NCBI RefSeq assembly: GCF_000002425.4
Contig: NC_037271.1
Coordinates: 7,181,800 to 7,245,799, forward strand
From: Physcomitrium patens
Lineage: Eukaryota > Streptophyta > Bryopsida > Funariales > Funariaceae
Direction: 5' to 3'
DNA: 64,000 nt
Below the pieces are notes generated by a model, which saw only the letters and a list, made by a program, of their open reading frames with translations, was not told the DNA's origin and did not search any database. The translations under genes were made by a program, and so were the position numbers. Below are positions 34,049 through 46,268 of this stretch, one piece after another; within the stretch, counting starts at the first letter, position 1, and each line of letters begins with the position of its first letter.

Positions 34049-36077
34049 TGTCATATTGTAATTGCTTATAGTATATAAAAATTAGTTAGAACATATAATG
34101 TGTTTATTAGTCTTGGTGTATGTTACCATGATTAAAGGGATAAAAACAAGGCATGGTTGGATGAAGGCAAGGAATAGGGAACTTCATTCCTATTGGTCAA
34201 AGGCCATGTCCAATGGGCTTCAAGTAGGCTGCTTGAGGCCTTCTTAGGGATTAGGGTTTTGACTCAAATCTTTTAGAGAAGGTAGATTATTATGTTAAAA
34301 AGCTATACATACAAATTTTATGGCATTTGAGTGCTTAGTTTGTGAGATATGAAACACATTGCACATAGGTGTATAAAAACTAGGATTTGAAGCTACTGTT
34401 AGGATTTTGGTGTTATCATAAGATCTGAAATGAATTTGCAATTGAAATTTGTTGTGGTAAATACATCAATACTTTACATTGTCGTGATGTAATGCGACTA
34501 TATAGTGAAATTATAATCAAAGTTGAATTTCTAATTAATATCTAATTATCTTAGTTTAATTATAATTTGAGATATCTAAATATGGATTTTATAAAAGCCT
34601 CTTAGATTATTTTCTTGTCTTAATAATTAGTAAGTTAAAGGTTAGTTAGTAATTTTACCTTCTAGATTGTAGAGATTTTTCTACTACCTTAGAAAGACCA
34701 TAAATTAATAAAATCAAATTAAAAGAGATAAATAATTAATATAGTTGGTACTAGAGTTAAGTTGAGAGTAAGGTTGGGCTAAAAACACCTTAGGATAGAT
34801 TAGATTGATACCTAGGGGTCGACCATTTGTGAGACAGGGTCGAAATCAAACCTCTGACTACTAATACAACAGCCTAGGGCAAAATAGGGATTCATTCAAA
34901 GATCGGAGGTTAAGATTTAACAGCTAGCTTGAAGTTCTTTTTAGAAACGTATGAATTGATTTGAGAGGGTTTAAGATGACTTAGAAATTATTATTCAAAG
35001 TTAGGATTTGTATCAATGATTTGGGTTTTATATTATATATTTAGAGCAAGCAATTTTGGCTAGTTTGTGCAACTAAAGTGATATCTATGGTTGAAAATTT
35101 GGTACTATTTGGACTATTGGGTGTGCTAAGTGTATACAAAATTTTGTAATAATCTAACGGCGTGGTTTAGAGATATCTAGTTTTTAGCACAAGAGGGTTT
35201 CAGAAGGTGGCAGTTTGAGGTTAGGTAGGGTTTCTATGATATTTGAAGATCTATCAGTTGGATTAAGGTAAAAATTGGCATGGTACTAGAAGACTTGAAG
35301 ATCAAGCTACAAACCAATTTTGAGACAAAGTTAACGGTTGGAAAGGGAGAAGTCATTGCTAGGATTTCTACTTTATTTTTCAAGTTGGCGGCCAAGTGAC
35401 ATCAATGCAATTTTTGGAGGTTTTTTCACAATGTGTAAGTTGGATTGGACTAAAAATTCTTAAGCATGTAGAAAACATACATTGGAAATTGTATGCAAAA
35501 TTCTACATCAAGTGAATGGTCGGATTGGATGTTACAGCTTGTTAAAGCTCATCGATTAGGATTGGGACTTATAAGAAAAATCTAAATTGCTTAAATATGA
35601 AAGTAACAAGATAATTGGGATTTATGTATAGTTAAGACTATTAAAAAGAGTGTTTTAAGCACTTTCGAATTGAAATTTAGATTATATTCTTCTTATATGG
35701 GTGAAACCTAGAAGGGTTTCTTAGCTACTTGTGAAATGTAATCTCACCTTCTACAGCTAAGTGCCTGGTGCATTCTTGAGCAAAACAACACGTAATATGA
35801 GAATATAAAATTTGAGTATGTTTGAATAATCCAATTAGAAGATATGACTTGTTGAAGTTTAGAAATAATACTATATAAGGATATATAAGGATTTAGAATT
35901 TTTTATCATATTTTAGATATTTTTGGAAACTTAAGACTTATATATTTAATATAATTGTATCTAAAATTATTATATATATATATAAACTTAGTCTTTCTTA
36001 TCTAAAAACTTGATTGAGCAATTAGTGGCAGCTAGGAGCTTAGTGCTTTCTTGAGGCAAAGTCTCTCTACACTGACA
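34049..36077 (+). repeat. Solo LTR, family E (copy E2), containing LTR L
   Basis: It starts TGTCATATTGTAATTGC and ends TTGAGGCAAAGTCTCTCTACACTGACA. The CCAAT-pair block (34189-34220) and GGATATATAAGG box (about 35877-35888) are present. Gag coding sequence stops at its left and resumes at its right, so it is a solo LTR inserted in G3. Flanks AGCAA and AGAAT are at best a worn target duplication. LTR L (34480-35802) is inserted inside. Confidence 0.8.
34480..35802 (+). repeat. LTR L (1323 bp), related to the element D LTR, nested in E2
   Basis: It starts TGTCGTGATGTAATGCGAC, like the D LTR start TGTCGTGTTGTAACACGAG. It ends with a block (CTACAGCTAAGTGCC, then CTTGAGCAAAACAAC, then ACGTAATATGAGA) matching the D LTR end (CTACAGCCAGACGCC, then CTCGAGCAGG, then ACGTAATATGACA). 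E1 and E4 run through the equivalent site without it, so L is an insertion. Flanks TACAT and ATATA are imperfect. Confidence 0.7.
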
Positions 36078-37799
36078 AGAATAACTTGAAGCATTGCTTC
36101 ATTGAAGAGTTTGTCAAAAAAAAAACTATTAAAGAAATCCTTCATGCACACCCTAAGGACTTCATAGCAGCCAAATATGTAGTAAAGGAAGTAGTACAAA
36201 TCAACAAAGAATATAAAAGGCTATGGCATAAAGAAGACCACAATATCCTTAGGTTCATACCCAATCATATTAGGAATCATTATGCATCAAGCTCTCAATT
36301 GCATGACAATTGCTACTTATTTCTTCAACCATAGGAGCCTATCATTTACTATTAAACACTAGGCCTCTACTTCCTTTATTAACTTTAATCTATCATGTTG
36401 AGAATAATAGGTGGAAGGAAGATTTATAAAAAGAGATAAGGGCATCCCAGTTAGAATTCCAAATCCAAATCTCTCATCAAATGAAGTTGATGACAGAATA
36501 ACTAGCTGGACTAGCTAGAAATTCCAATTCCAACCTCTTATCTTGCATTGAGTTAAGTAGACATACAATGGAATTATGTTGTACTCAATATAGGCAATCA
36601 TGGCATTTGATCCAATTTTTTAATTCCATTCTTCCACAAGACCAACATTCTCAACCATATACCCCTCAGCACAAAAATCAAACCTTTCAAGGATATAACT
36701 TAGAACAATAAGGATTTAATATTAGAAACCAAGGTCCTATGAATTAAATAAGACAATATGTAGAATTTTTCCTATTTTGTAGAAAAAAATATCTACTTGA
36801 TAACTGCTAGATTAAAAATCAAGTAGAATATGTAAATTATGGTGGTAACTATTCCATAGAATTTTATAGAAAACTACATAGAATGGTTCTTTTACAATCT
36901 TCACCTAGTAATTATCCTCAATAATCATTTGATAATTGAAAAAGAATAAATCAACCTCCAATAGATAACAACATGACGCCTCCAAATTTATATTATGACT
37001 ATGAAAAAAATTGACAAAATCAAAATGCATTTAGTGGGCTTCAAACTAGTTCTTGATATATTCCATTAAATCCTAACTAAAGTCAAAATCCTTCTAACCA
37101 AAATAGACATGGTCATGGATCTTAGGATGTGAGATTTGTACCTCAATCTATAGAAAAGTTGGAATCTATTTAAGATTCTATCCAATCTTATGTCAATCAA
37201 TCCCTTCTTCCTAAATTAAATTTAATAATCTTTGAAAAAAATCAATTAAAGGAAAAAAACCTACTTGTGGTATCAGTCCTAGTAGTAATGGCTAGATCTA
37301 GTGCCTTGTCTTTACCTATCTATTAAGAAGAGGAGAGTAGTATTTTAAAGAGTCTACCTTACTTTTCAGATTTAGAATAAGTTATGAGCAACTTAATTAA
37401 GGCAACTCGAACTAACACAGCTAAATCTATGAAATTTAATTCTTTAATAGAAGAATTATTTTTTCAAAATCTTGGGGTTGAATACGAGGTAAGTGTTAAT
37501 TCAAACAAGCATAATTAAGAGGGTCCCAAAATCCAATGTTTGAAGTTCTCCAATAACAAAAGGATGCAGGAGAATCCAATGTACAAGAATATAATTTATG
37601 CAATGATCTTAGCAAGTTAATGACTAATATCATATCTGTCCAGTTATTGGATATTTTTTCAATGGTTAAGAAGGTACTAAAGATCTACATTTCTATGAGA
37701 AATTAAAGAATGCCTAAGGTTAAGGTGATGGCAAAAATAGATGTCTATGCTAATTGAAGTGAGGTAAAGGCAATAGTAATTGAAGATTCTATTGTCAAA

Positions 37800-38070
37800 A
37801 AAATAATCTCCTATACCATTGTGGATGGTGATAGTGGTTTGAATATCATGCCTTTCTAAACTATAAAAAAATTAGGACTAAATATCACTAGTCCATCTCC
37901 TTTTGTTATCAAAATGGCAAATCAAAGTCCATCTATTTCAATAGGATAAATTAAAAATTATAAAACTTGAATAAAGAGAAAAGAATATGCCTTGATATAT
38001 CATATCATTTGGATACATATGTCAAAGGATTCCTTTCCTTTATTACTTGCTAGACCATAATTGAGAGATT
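37800..38070 (+). pseudogene. G3 aspartic protease region (fossil)
   Basis: Reads YTIVDGDSGLNIMPF, IKKLGLNITSPSPFVIK, then a stretch ending PLLLARP. This is the Tat-type protease with the DGGSG-like loop and terminal GRP-like motif. Confidence 0.75.
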
Positions 38071-38879
38071 CAAAAATTATAGTCAACTGAGGAAGAGATA
38101 AGCCCCACATTACTATTAGCCCATGGGAGAATAGAACCAAAATCTCTATACAACCTACTCTTAATCATAAAAAAATTAATTCCATTGATTTATTAAAAAA
38201 TATCCAACAATCTAAAAGGCATGGCAAATTAACAAAGGTAGTTAATTCAATTGACCAAGATTCAAAAAAAATCAAATGCCTAGGTTCTAACCTGCATCAT
38301 TAAAAGGATGATGGAGAATTTGAACAATGGCTAAACAATCATCTAGATTCCAATTTTGATTTTTATAAATTACTTAATTTTTTGGAGGATGTGTTAGAGA
38401 TTGCAATAATCAAAGAAATCCATGTCTTTAGTATTAACATAGATGGAACATTAAGAGAAGAAATTGAAGTTCTTAAAAGAGATGATGATTTTCTATCACC
38501 TCTTAGATTTCAAAACACTTCATTAGAAATTTCAGTTAGCAATGGAGTTGTCAACTATCCTCCTATATCTAGTAATTGGTATAGGAATTCTTTAGAATAA
38601 TCTCCAATATAAGAATCTAAATAAAAACTCATAGGTATTTCTCTTAAAGAAAAAGAGCCCAAAAATATTAAAATTAGAGCTCATTTAAATAAAAAAGAAA
38701 TATCTAAATATCATGATTTGATCATGAAATACTAAGACATTTTAGCATGGTGTTATAAAGATTTGAAGGATATACCACCTAAGGTGATTCAATACCATAT
38801 TCTCCTTATTTTTGATGCCAAGGCAATTAGATAAAAGAAAAGACATATGAACCCTCAACTCCAATTGATTATTAAAGGA

Positions 38880-39545
38880 GAGTTGTAAAAATTATTACAA
38901 GATGGTTTTATTTAGCCACTAGAGATAACAGATTGGGTCTCTCCTATGGTCTTTGTGAAGAAAAAGAATGGTAAATTAAGAGTTTGCATAGATTATAAAA
39001 AACTCAGCAAGCACACCTAAAAAGACTATTTTCTCCTTTCTTTTATAAATAGTGCTCTAGATGAAGTGGCAGATTACAAAACCTATACTTTTATGGATGG
39101 ATATTTGGATTACAATCAAATTGACGTATCACCAAAATATCGCTATAAAACAGCTTTCACCACTCTTTGGGATACTTTTATTTTTTTGGTCAAGCCTTTC
39201 TAATGCTCTTTCTATCTTCTAACAAGCTATGAACTTTGCTTTTTTAGATTTGCTCCACAAATCTATGACAGTGATTATAGATGATTTTAGCACTCAATCC
39301 AATGTTAGAGACCATTTAAAACATATAAGAAAACCCTTAGAAAGGTGTAGAAAAATGGAAATTGCTTTAAATCTTCACAAAATATATTTGGCAGTCCAAA
39401 AGGGGGTTTTGTTAGGTTATGTGGTTTTTAAAGAAGGAAGAAAATCCAGTCCAAAAAAAAAAATAGAAGTCATAGTTAAAATACAACCTCTTACAAATGA
39501 TAAGAAAGTAGAAAAGAGCTTAGGACATCTTAAATGGTATTGAGA
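38880..39545 (+). pseudogene. G3 reverse transcriptase (fossil)
   Basis: Motifs in order: ITDWVSPMVFVKKKNGKLRV, CIDYKKLS, YTFMDGYLDYNQIDVSP, YKTAFTT, and an FGLKNA-region remnant before 39229. From 39229 on, relics of the thumb and connection are visible. Tat-like and broken. Confidence 0.75.
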
Positions 39546-39599
39546 ATTAATTCTCAATTATGCCTTAAAAACCTCATCTATTACCAATCTCAAAAGAAA

Positions 39600-40115
39600 G
39601 TTGATTAAGTTTGAATGGAAAAAAAAGAGTCAAAATGCCTTGGATTGGATAAATATCACATTAAGCTCCTACCATATTTTAAAACCACCAAATTAAGATC
39701 TTCTTTTCTCCATCTATTGTGATGCTTTATCTATAGTAGTAGGTAGTACATTATGTCAATTAACAGAAGTCAGACATAAAAATTATCCTATTGCATTTGC
39801 TAGCAAGAAGTTAAATGTGGCAAAACAAAATTATAGTACCACCAAAAGAAAGTATTTTTCCATGATTTTTTTTGTGAAGAAATTTCAACATTACTTTTTA
39901 TTAAATTTTGTTATATTTTTTATTGATATATGGCTATCAAATATCTAGTCAATAAAGTAGATTTGAATGGTTGTATAGCTTGATGGATATTATTACTAGG
40001 AGAATTTAACTATATAATAGAATACAAACTTAGAAAATTATATAATCAAGCCAATTATCTTTCAAGTTTAGAAGAAAAATTAAGCCCTACCTCTATTGAT
40101 GATAACTTGGTAGAC
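39600..40115 (+). pseudogene. G3 RNase H region (fossil)
   Basis: Relics of the Ty3 RNase H follow RT: a YCDAL-like start near 39718, YPIAFASKKLN near 39785, YSTTKRKY near 39835, and the C-terminal EFNYIIEYKL ... ANYLSSL near 40005-40070, the usual ADxLSRL position. Confidence 0.65.
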
Positions 40116-40271
40116 AAATCTCTTTTTGTCATTTTTGCCCATCCTACTTGGTACAATTATACTATGGAACTTTTGAATTCTAATCAATTTTTAGAAAAAT
40201 TATCCAAACATGAAAGTTGGAAGATTAAAATTAATACAATTAAGTTGACTATTATAGAAAAATAGTTATAT

Positions 40272-40825
40272 TGGGATTGTCATTTTACTTATTTTATAAT
40301 TCCTTTCAGAATAAACCTATATAAGGAAATTCAAATGTAGGAAAAGACTAAGTGCATGAGTTTTACTTATTAGGGTTATATAATTAACCATATTTTGAAC
40401 CACTAAAATACCAAGAAACACTAAAATACTTTGTCTCAGTAATAATACTCCTTCATCAACTGATAACAACAGTGTGCAAACCTGCACTCTCAAAAGACCT
40501 CTTAAAACACATAAATTCTATTTGATACCATGAATAACAGACTTCACTTCTAACAATCTGACTTCACATAATTTCTATAATCACAGACTTCTTCTGTCAA
40601 AACACATATAACTCTCAATAAACAATAATCATAATTTTCCATCTATAATCAATCTCCCACAAAATTTGATAACAAACTCCCAATATCTTCTTATAATAAT
40701 CTAACCACACAATATTCCAATTACATAATCAAGAATTCATAAATTAATTTGTGATTTATTCCACAGACTTACTTCATAGTATTCAGAAACTATCCATTAT
40801 TCTTCAACTACAAAGAAAACAAAGA
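40272..40825 (-). repeat. LTR K, 3' part of an A-like LTR
   Basis: On the - strand it ends AATAAGTAAAATGACAATCCCA at 40272, and further in shows the U5 block (B-box-like 40325-40337), GGTTAATTATATAACCCTAA and a TTTTCTTTGTAGTTGAAG stretch as in A/H. The 5' part is missing where it meets the C LTR at about 40826, head to head. Where the two truncations meet marks a rearrangement. Confidence 0.65.
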
Positions 40826-41373
40826 AGTTTAGTTAGTAATAGTAGGTTGTTAATAGAATAAATGGTTAAGAATTCAAAGGGTCATAACTTTTGGAATCCA
40901 CTAGCCGACAGATCATCTTTTTGATAGAATAAAGAGGTTGAGGAAAGAGAGATCAAGGCCAAACTATGAGAGTCATAAGTCGAGAGCCGGATTGTAAGAG
41001 ACGTAAGCCGAGAGCCAGACTACGAGAGCCGTAATTCTGTATGATGAATTGAGAAACTGAATACAATAAGTAAGCTGGAGATTAGTAATTGAATATATAT
41101 AAACCACAAAGAGAGTAAGTGGAAGATGAACGGATGAGAATATGGAAGTATTATTAAATTGATAGTCATAGAATGGATTATGGATTGAATTAAGATGGAA
41201 GTAATAAGCCATGGTATTTTGTAGTTTGATAATTGATTTTAGATAGCCAGAGTACAGTCAATTATGACACTAATAGACCCAATTCATATAACCATTTTTT
41301 TTCCATATTCAAATCCACTTCTATTAGTTCAATTGCTTTGGTATATCGAAGCTTGAATGTAACGAGAACAATA
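40826..41373 (+). repeat. Element C 5' LTR (partial)
   Basis: Aligns with 46350-46868 and ends AACGAGAACAATA before the primer-binding site. Contains three 28-bp repeat units (40957-41039), against two in the 3' LTR, and a B-box-like ATATTCAAATCCAC (41305-41318). Confidence 0.85.
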
Positions 41374-41376
41374 TTT

Positions 41377-41394
41377 TGGCATTGGTGCCGAGAA
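41377..41394 (+). other. Primer-binding site of element C
   Basis: TGGCATTGGTGCCGAGAA directly after the LTR and TTT; it resembles, with several differences, the tRNA-Asp-complementary site TGGCGCCGTTGCCGGGGA of Athila/Tat elements. Confidence 0.65.
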
Positions 41395-41408
41395 AATAAT
41401 AACAATAT

Positions 41409-43205
41409 GAAATGTTAGAAATTAATTGTATGGAAAGAATGAAAGATTATGAGTAATAAGCATGAAGGAGAGGATGATCAAAGAATTAATCGACAAGCAA
41501 AAGAAAGACATGAGTGATTACACATAAGAAATCTCCTTCGGGAACTACAAAAAAGAATTCTAGGTCTAAGTGAAACCAAAAGAAGAAAAATTCAAATTCA
41601 AATAGCAAGGAGACCAGTGATAACACCAATGGTTGTGAAAGTGCCAAAAGTACTAATTGTAGTACAAATGGGAGCAGTAAGAGACCGAACTACAAGTATG
41701 GTACCATTACCTATTTTTAATAGTTGGCTGGGCTCTGATCCCAATCACCATATATCTCAATTTTTGAGAACTTACATGGTTAATAATGGTAGAATTGAAG
41801 TCATTTGATTGAGATGGTTGCCAACAACTTTAAAAGATACAGCTTTTGAATGGTATATTCGGCAACCAGTGGATAGATTTCCCAATTGGGAGGCCTTGAA
41901 GAATGCCTTCTTAAACCATTTTAGAGCAATTGGATTTAAAGATTGGCTTTAAGAAAGTTTTATGAATAGCAAGATATTTATAAGGGAATCCATAGGATCC
42001 TATTATGGCCAGATCGTGGATATACTTTGTAAACGGTCAAATAATCAAATGCTAGATGCGTTTATATTGTCGATATTAATCAATGGTTTGTATCCACTAG
42101 AATTAAAAATGTTTATAAAAGAAGCTCGACCAGCTACGGTAGAGGCATCATTGGCACGAGCAAAGGTATAGAAAGAATGTCATTATAACCAATTCTTAAC
42201 AATAGGGGCCACGATGATTCCAAGTTCAAGAAGCCAACAAATACAACCGGAAAATGTGTCGATGGGTAATTATCCACAAATGGCTGCCTCCAATATGAAG
42301 AATGTTATGTTGCAACAACCAATTAATGCTATACTACTCCAAGCAATAGTGCCAATAACAATGACACCTTATTTTATATCGCCAATCTATCAACAATCGG
42401 AGTTGTTCACAAATGCGACTGTTAAAGATCCAAATGAAGCCTTGTTATTAAATCTAATAAAAAAGATGGAAGAATTGGCCGTGAATTTGGCTAAAGATAA
42501 GGAGAAATGACATAAGCCTTCTAATACGAGACCTAATGTATGGTATAATAATTATAAGGAACAAGGTCATTTTGATACGGAAAGTCCATCACCTAGACAA
42601 ACGGGTGTTCAATGTATATTTTGTGGAGGAAAGCACCCTACCAAAACTGCAGGCATTTACAAAGGCAACAACAATTCAATAATCAGACCATGATTCCACC
42701 GACTCAATGGAAAGTCAATCAAGTTCAAACAAGAAATATGTATGGATGGAATGAAAATCGATCTAATTGACAAAATCAAACATTCAATAACTTTCAAAGT
42801 TCTAATTTTAATCAGGGGTCTACATTAAATCCTCAGAACTATGAGAAGGAGCAGTACAAGTATCAGTAATATGCTCCACCAATGTCATCGAACCAAGTAT
42901 CTTCTGTATCAATAGAGCAACTAGGATCATTTTCTAATCCTACATGGAATAAGCCTAGTAGGTATATATCGGTGGAAACATCCAATATGCCAGATGGAGG
43001 GACAAGAAGACCACTTCGTTGTTTTCGTTGCAGATAGATTGGTCATTATGCCAGTGAATGTCCCAATCCCAGAGCCAGTGATGATTATGCACCTGTGTGT
43101 GCAAATTGCAAACACTCGAGACATACTTATCAGCAATGTAATGCTCAGTTCAATTTCAATAATCAAAATCAGCAGATCTAAAGCCAAGGAACAATGGAGG
43201 AGATA
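41409..43205 (+). pseudogene. Element C gag with zinc-knuckle pairs (fossil)
   Basis: The gag domain shows LPIFNSWLGSDPNHHI, LRWLPTTLKDTAFEWY, FPNWEALKNAF, and LYPLELKMFIKEARPATVEA (41617-42171). Downstream come knuckle-like modules NYKEQGHF and CIFCGGKHPT (about 42545-42640), then a CFRC...GHYASECPNP module (43017-43065) and CANCKHSRHTYQQC (43099-43140). Same layout as B. Confidence 0.75.
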
Positions 43206-43855
43206 AATTAAGGTCCTCAAGATTCACCAGTTCATCGGGTAGAAGTAGTCCAAGCTGTTTATACAAGAAGTCAGCAAAAGGAGAAAGGACCAATTCAATA
43301 TTTGGGTGATCCTGAAGCAAAGGGCCAATTAGATTCAATTATGGGACATCCAATCGAGGTCTTGAAATGGACCCCTTACTCAATATAAGACCTGAATTGA
43401 TTGTGCACCCTTATGAGGTACCGATTACGGAGGCTTCAGTTCCATGTCAAGCTGTTCCGTTCTCTACACATTTTCAAAAAATATCCTTTCTGTTGAAATA
43501 TCCTCTTAGAGGCGTGAATTCTAAGAAACCAATATGAGCCCAATTGAGAGAACTATCTTACTCGTTGAAAGAACCAATTTTACAAGCTCTGTTAAATTCA
43601 ATTCTAGTAGCTTTACTAATTTTTAATATAGAAAAAATCAATTTACTTGCGTCGGTGTTTAGAACTCGGAAGAAGAAATGGACATTGGAAATTACTACTA
43701 ATACAGAACCATATGATATTCTAAAAGATTTGGATACCATACAGTCCATGATCTCTATGAAGCAACTATTGGCGGTAACACTTGAGTGTCAAACTATCTT
43801 CAATTCCTCATTAATTTTTCGCTGATCCTGAAATAAAGAAATCTGAGAAGTAAGT

Positions 43856-44194
43856 TTGAATCCTGATCCGAGTGCACCAATGATTGATGTCTCAATTGAT
43901 GGAGTGTTATTATCAGAAGTGCAAGTAGATGGAGGATTTAGTTTAAATCTTATGAATGCCACTACAATGGAGGAGTTGGATTTAGAGCACTTATTGGCTA
44001 CTACAGTAGTTTTGAGAATGGCTGACTCTAGTCGAATTAGACCTATGGATATTTTACAAAGTATTGATACAGTAATTATAGGGATTACTTATAAAATTGA
44101 TTATATTATTTTTCAATTACAAAGCTCTATATTGTCATACCCAATTTTATTGGAGCGACCATGGTTGTATCAAGCTAAAGCTCAAAATGATTAG
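43856..44194 (+). pseudogene. Element C aspartic protease region (fossil)
   Basis: Reads PMIDVSIDGVLLSEVQVDGG, NLMNATTMEELDLEHLL, VVLRMADSSRIRPMDIL, and LSYPILLERPWLYQAKA. It is the best-preserved protease region of the A/B/C group. Confidence 0.8.
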
Positions 44195-44809
44195 CAGTGT
44201 GGTACATTGAAAATTGAGAAAGGTAATGATAAAATTGTACTTCAAATATACCTTGTCGAATATGAAAAAGAAACTCAAGTTTCCAATTCAAAATTCATGT
44301 CAGATTGTGAAGATAAAACTACAAAAGAAGAAATTGGTGCACCTGATCCAATTTATGCTGATACAAGGCAAGTTGTTGAGCACACTACAATGAAATACCA
44401 ATGCAGGGGACCGGAAGAGTACTTAGTTCTTCGAGATGTTATTGACGATTTTTATCATATGATTGCATATTGGATGAATAGACAGGATGTTAATCACATT
44501 AGTAGTATGGAACTGGAGTTGGAAAGTTCTAATGTGTCAGATTTTATAAAAGATTCTGGAATTGAGCAAAATATTATTCTAGAGATTCTTGAAATTCTAA
44601 GATGTCAACCAATTAATTTAGGTATAAGGGAGGCTCTCCAAATCATTCAAATTTATGACTGTATAAAAGGCAAGAAAAAAGAAATTTAGGTAGATTACTT
44701 TTTAATGCATAAAACTGCTTTTGCATGGTCATATGCAGATTTGAAAGGAATTATAGCTGAAGTTTGTGAGCATTGAATTATATTGGAGGAGAACGCTACA
44801 CCAGTACGC

Positions 44810-45530
44810 CAAAGACAACATCAATTTAATCCAAAATACTCACTTTTGGTAAAAGGAGAGCTAGATAAACTCTTGGAGGTTGGATTTATCTATCCAATTC
44901 TTTTTAATGAATGGATTTGACCAATTTTTATGGTACCAAAAAAGAATGGAAAACTTTGCATCTGTCAAGATTTTTACAAATTAAATGCCGCGACTAAGAA
45001 GGATTATTTTCCTTTACCATTCATGCATAGTATATTGGATATTGTCATTGGACATGAATGTTATTCATTTCTTGATGGATTCTCCAGTTATAATCAAGTT
45101 AAGATTACAAAAGAAGACTAATTAAAAACTACTTTTATTATGGATTGGGGGACCTTTACCTATAAGGTTATGCCATTTGGGCTTTGTAATGCACCAGCTA
45201 TATTTCAAAGAATAATGACGCAAGTGTTCCAAGATTATCTACGAATTTCAATGGAAATATTTCTAGATGATTTTTGTACATTTAGTACAGAGTCAAGCAT
45301 TTAGAATGTATCAGTCAATGTTTGAATTAATATGCCAAATATGGAATTTCTTTAAATTCAAAAAAGTACCAATTTGGTGTGCATTTTGGTAAATTGTTGC
45401 ATCATATAATTTAAATGACAAGCATTGCTACAGATCCAGATAAAATAAAAATTATAATAGAATTAAAGCAACTAGACATTGTTACAGGAGTTCAAGCATT
45501 TGTCGGCCATGTCGAGTTATTGACAAATTT
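44810..45530 (+). pseudogene. Element C reverse transcriptase (fossil)
   Basis: Motifs: HQFNPKYSLLVKGELDKLLE, MVPKKNGKLCICQDF, YKLNAATKKDYFPLPF, YSFLDGFSSYNQVKITKED, MPFGLCNAPAIFQ, and the active-site region near 45265 (FLDDF). It closes with VTGVQAFVGHV, the conserved end of the connection. The wording is Athila-type. Confidence 0.8.
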
Positions 45531-45798
45531 CCATATGGTTTCATGCCATTCGAAGATTTTATGGATACTAAATTTATGATATGGATCAATGGCAATAATC
45601 TTAAACTTTACTGTACATAAACTCAAGATGGATTTTCTATTCCAAAAAGGAGGGAGGTAAATAATGATGATGATAGGGTATTTTATCATGACGAATCATG
45701 AGAAATAAAGAATGGTCGACCCAATTGATTGGACCATAGTAAGAAGTAGAAGGGAGACTCTTGACAAGCATCATATTTTTTTTTGTAGTTAAGGAGAA

Positions 45799-46215
45799 GA
45801 TGGCGAACATGATATCTGAGAAAGTAAGATTGGAAACTGATTGGAAGAAACATCAAGAATGGCTACAGGTAGAGGTTGCGATGTTATAAAATAAACTAGC
45901 CGTATTAGCAAAGGAGGCCAATAATTTAATGTGGACCAATACACCAATTTCAGCGACAACACCTTTAATGATACCTTTGAAACCAATAGAAGAATGACAG
46001 AAGATGTTAGAAGAGCGTGACAATCAAATTGCCTGATGTGAGTCTGAGCTACAGAATTTCGATTTGTTGAATGAAGATCTGATGGCACATTTGGATGAAG
46101 AACCCTCGAATACCGAGGCAAACAACGAAGATGTAGCAGAGGAGAAGGTCACTAATTCAAAGGATGGTAAGCCAATGCCATTGACTGAAGAAGACAACGC
46201 TGATACGTCTTTATA
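45799..46215 (+). CDS. Element C 3' coiled-coil frame (relative of 2031-2402)
   Basis: Starts MANMISEKVRLETDWKKHQE and continues with charged helices, a proline/threonine hinge (TPISATTPLMIPLKP), a second helix (ERDNQIA ... SELQNFDLLNEDL) and an acidic tail rich in E, D and N. The two-helix, hinge and acidic-tail plan is that of A and B, with low identity. No signal peptide, membrane segment or known domain is visible. It is somewhat broken. Confidence 0.5.
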
Positions 46216-46268
46216 AGTTGAGGCTAAATAATGTTTGCGAGGACAATACACAATTAAGAGTAGGGCTA

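Larger units (their letters stand above)
33640..36860 (+). pseudogene. G3 gag (fossil, interrupted by LTR E2)
   Basis: Gag-domain motifs (LFLKIQE-region, then HMSGI/YEWY-type) run to 34048, and the C-terminal gag part resumes right after the LTR at 36078 (HCFIEEFVKKKTIKEILHAH at 36089 onward), followed by a knuckle-like CRKKYLLDNC near 36776. Comparison with J (50692-51232 and 48518-49359) supports the assignment. Confidence 0.65.
31220..40271 (+). mobile_element. Element G3: long Tat-like Ty3 element carrying nested LTRs
   Basis: A + strand element: part of a G LTR (31220-31493), decayed primer-binding site, a non-coding leader of about 2.1 kb, gag (from about 33640, resumed at 36078), knuckle-like and linker region, protease (about 37800-38070), RT (about 38880-39540) and RNase H (about 39660-40110). 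No integrase is reached before LTR K. A family E solo LTR (34049-36077) is inserted in gag and itself holds LTR L (34480-35802). The coding parts are heavily broken (well over ten breaks), so the element is old. RT and protease wording (VDGDSGLNIMPF; MDGYLDYNQID) is Tat-like. Confidence 0.8.

Noticed and set aside
36086-36334. Possible host gene (82 codons, reads like a cellular protein)
   Set aside because: It starts exactly at the right edge of solo LTR E2 and matches the C-terminal gag region of the same family in J, so it is retroelement gag.
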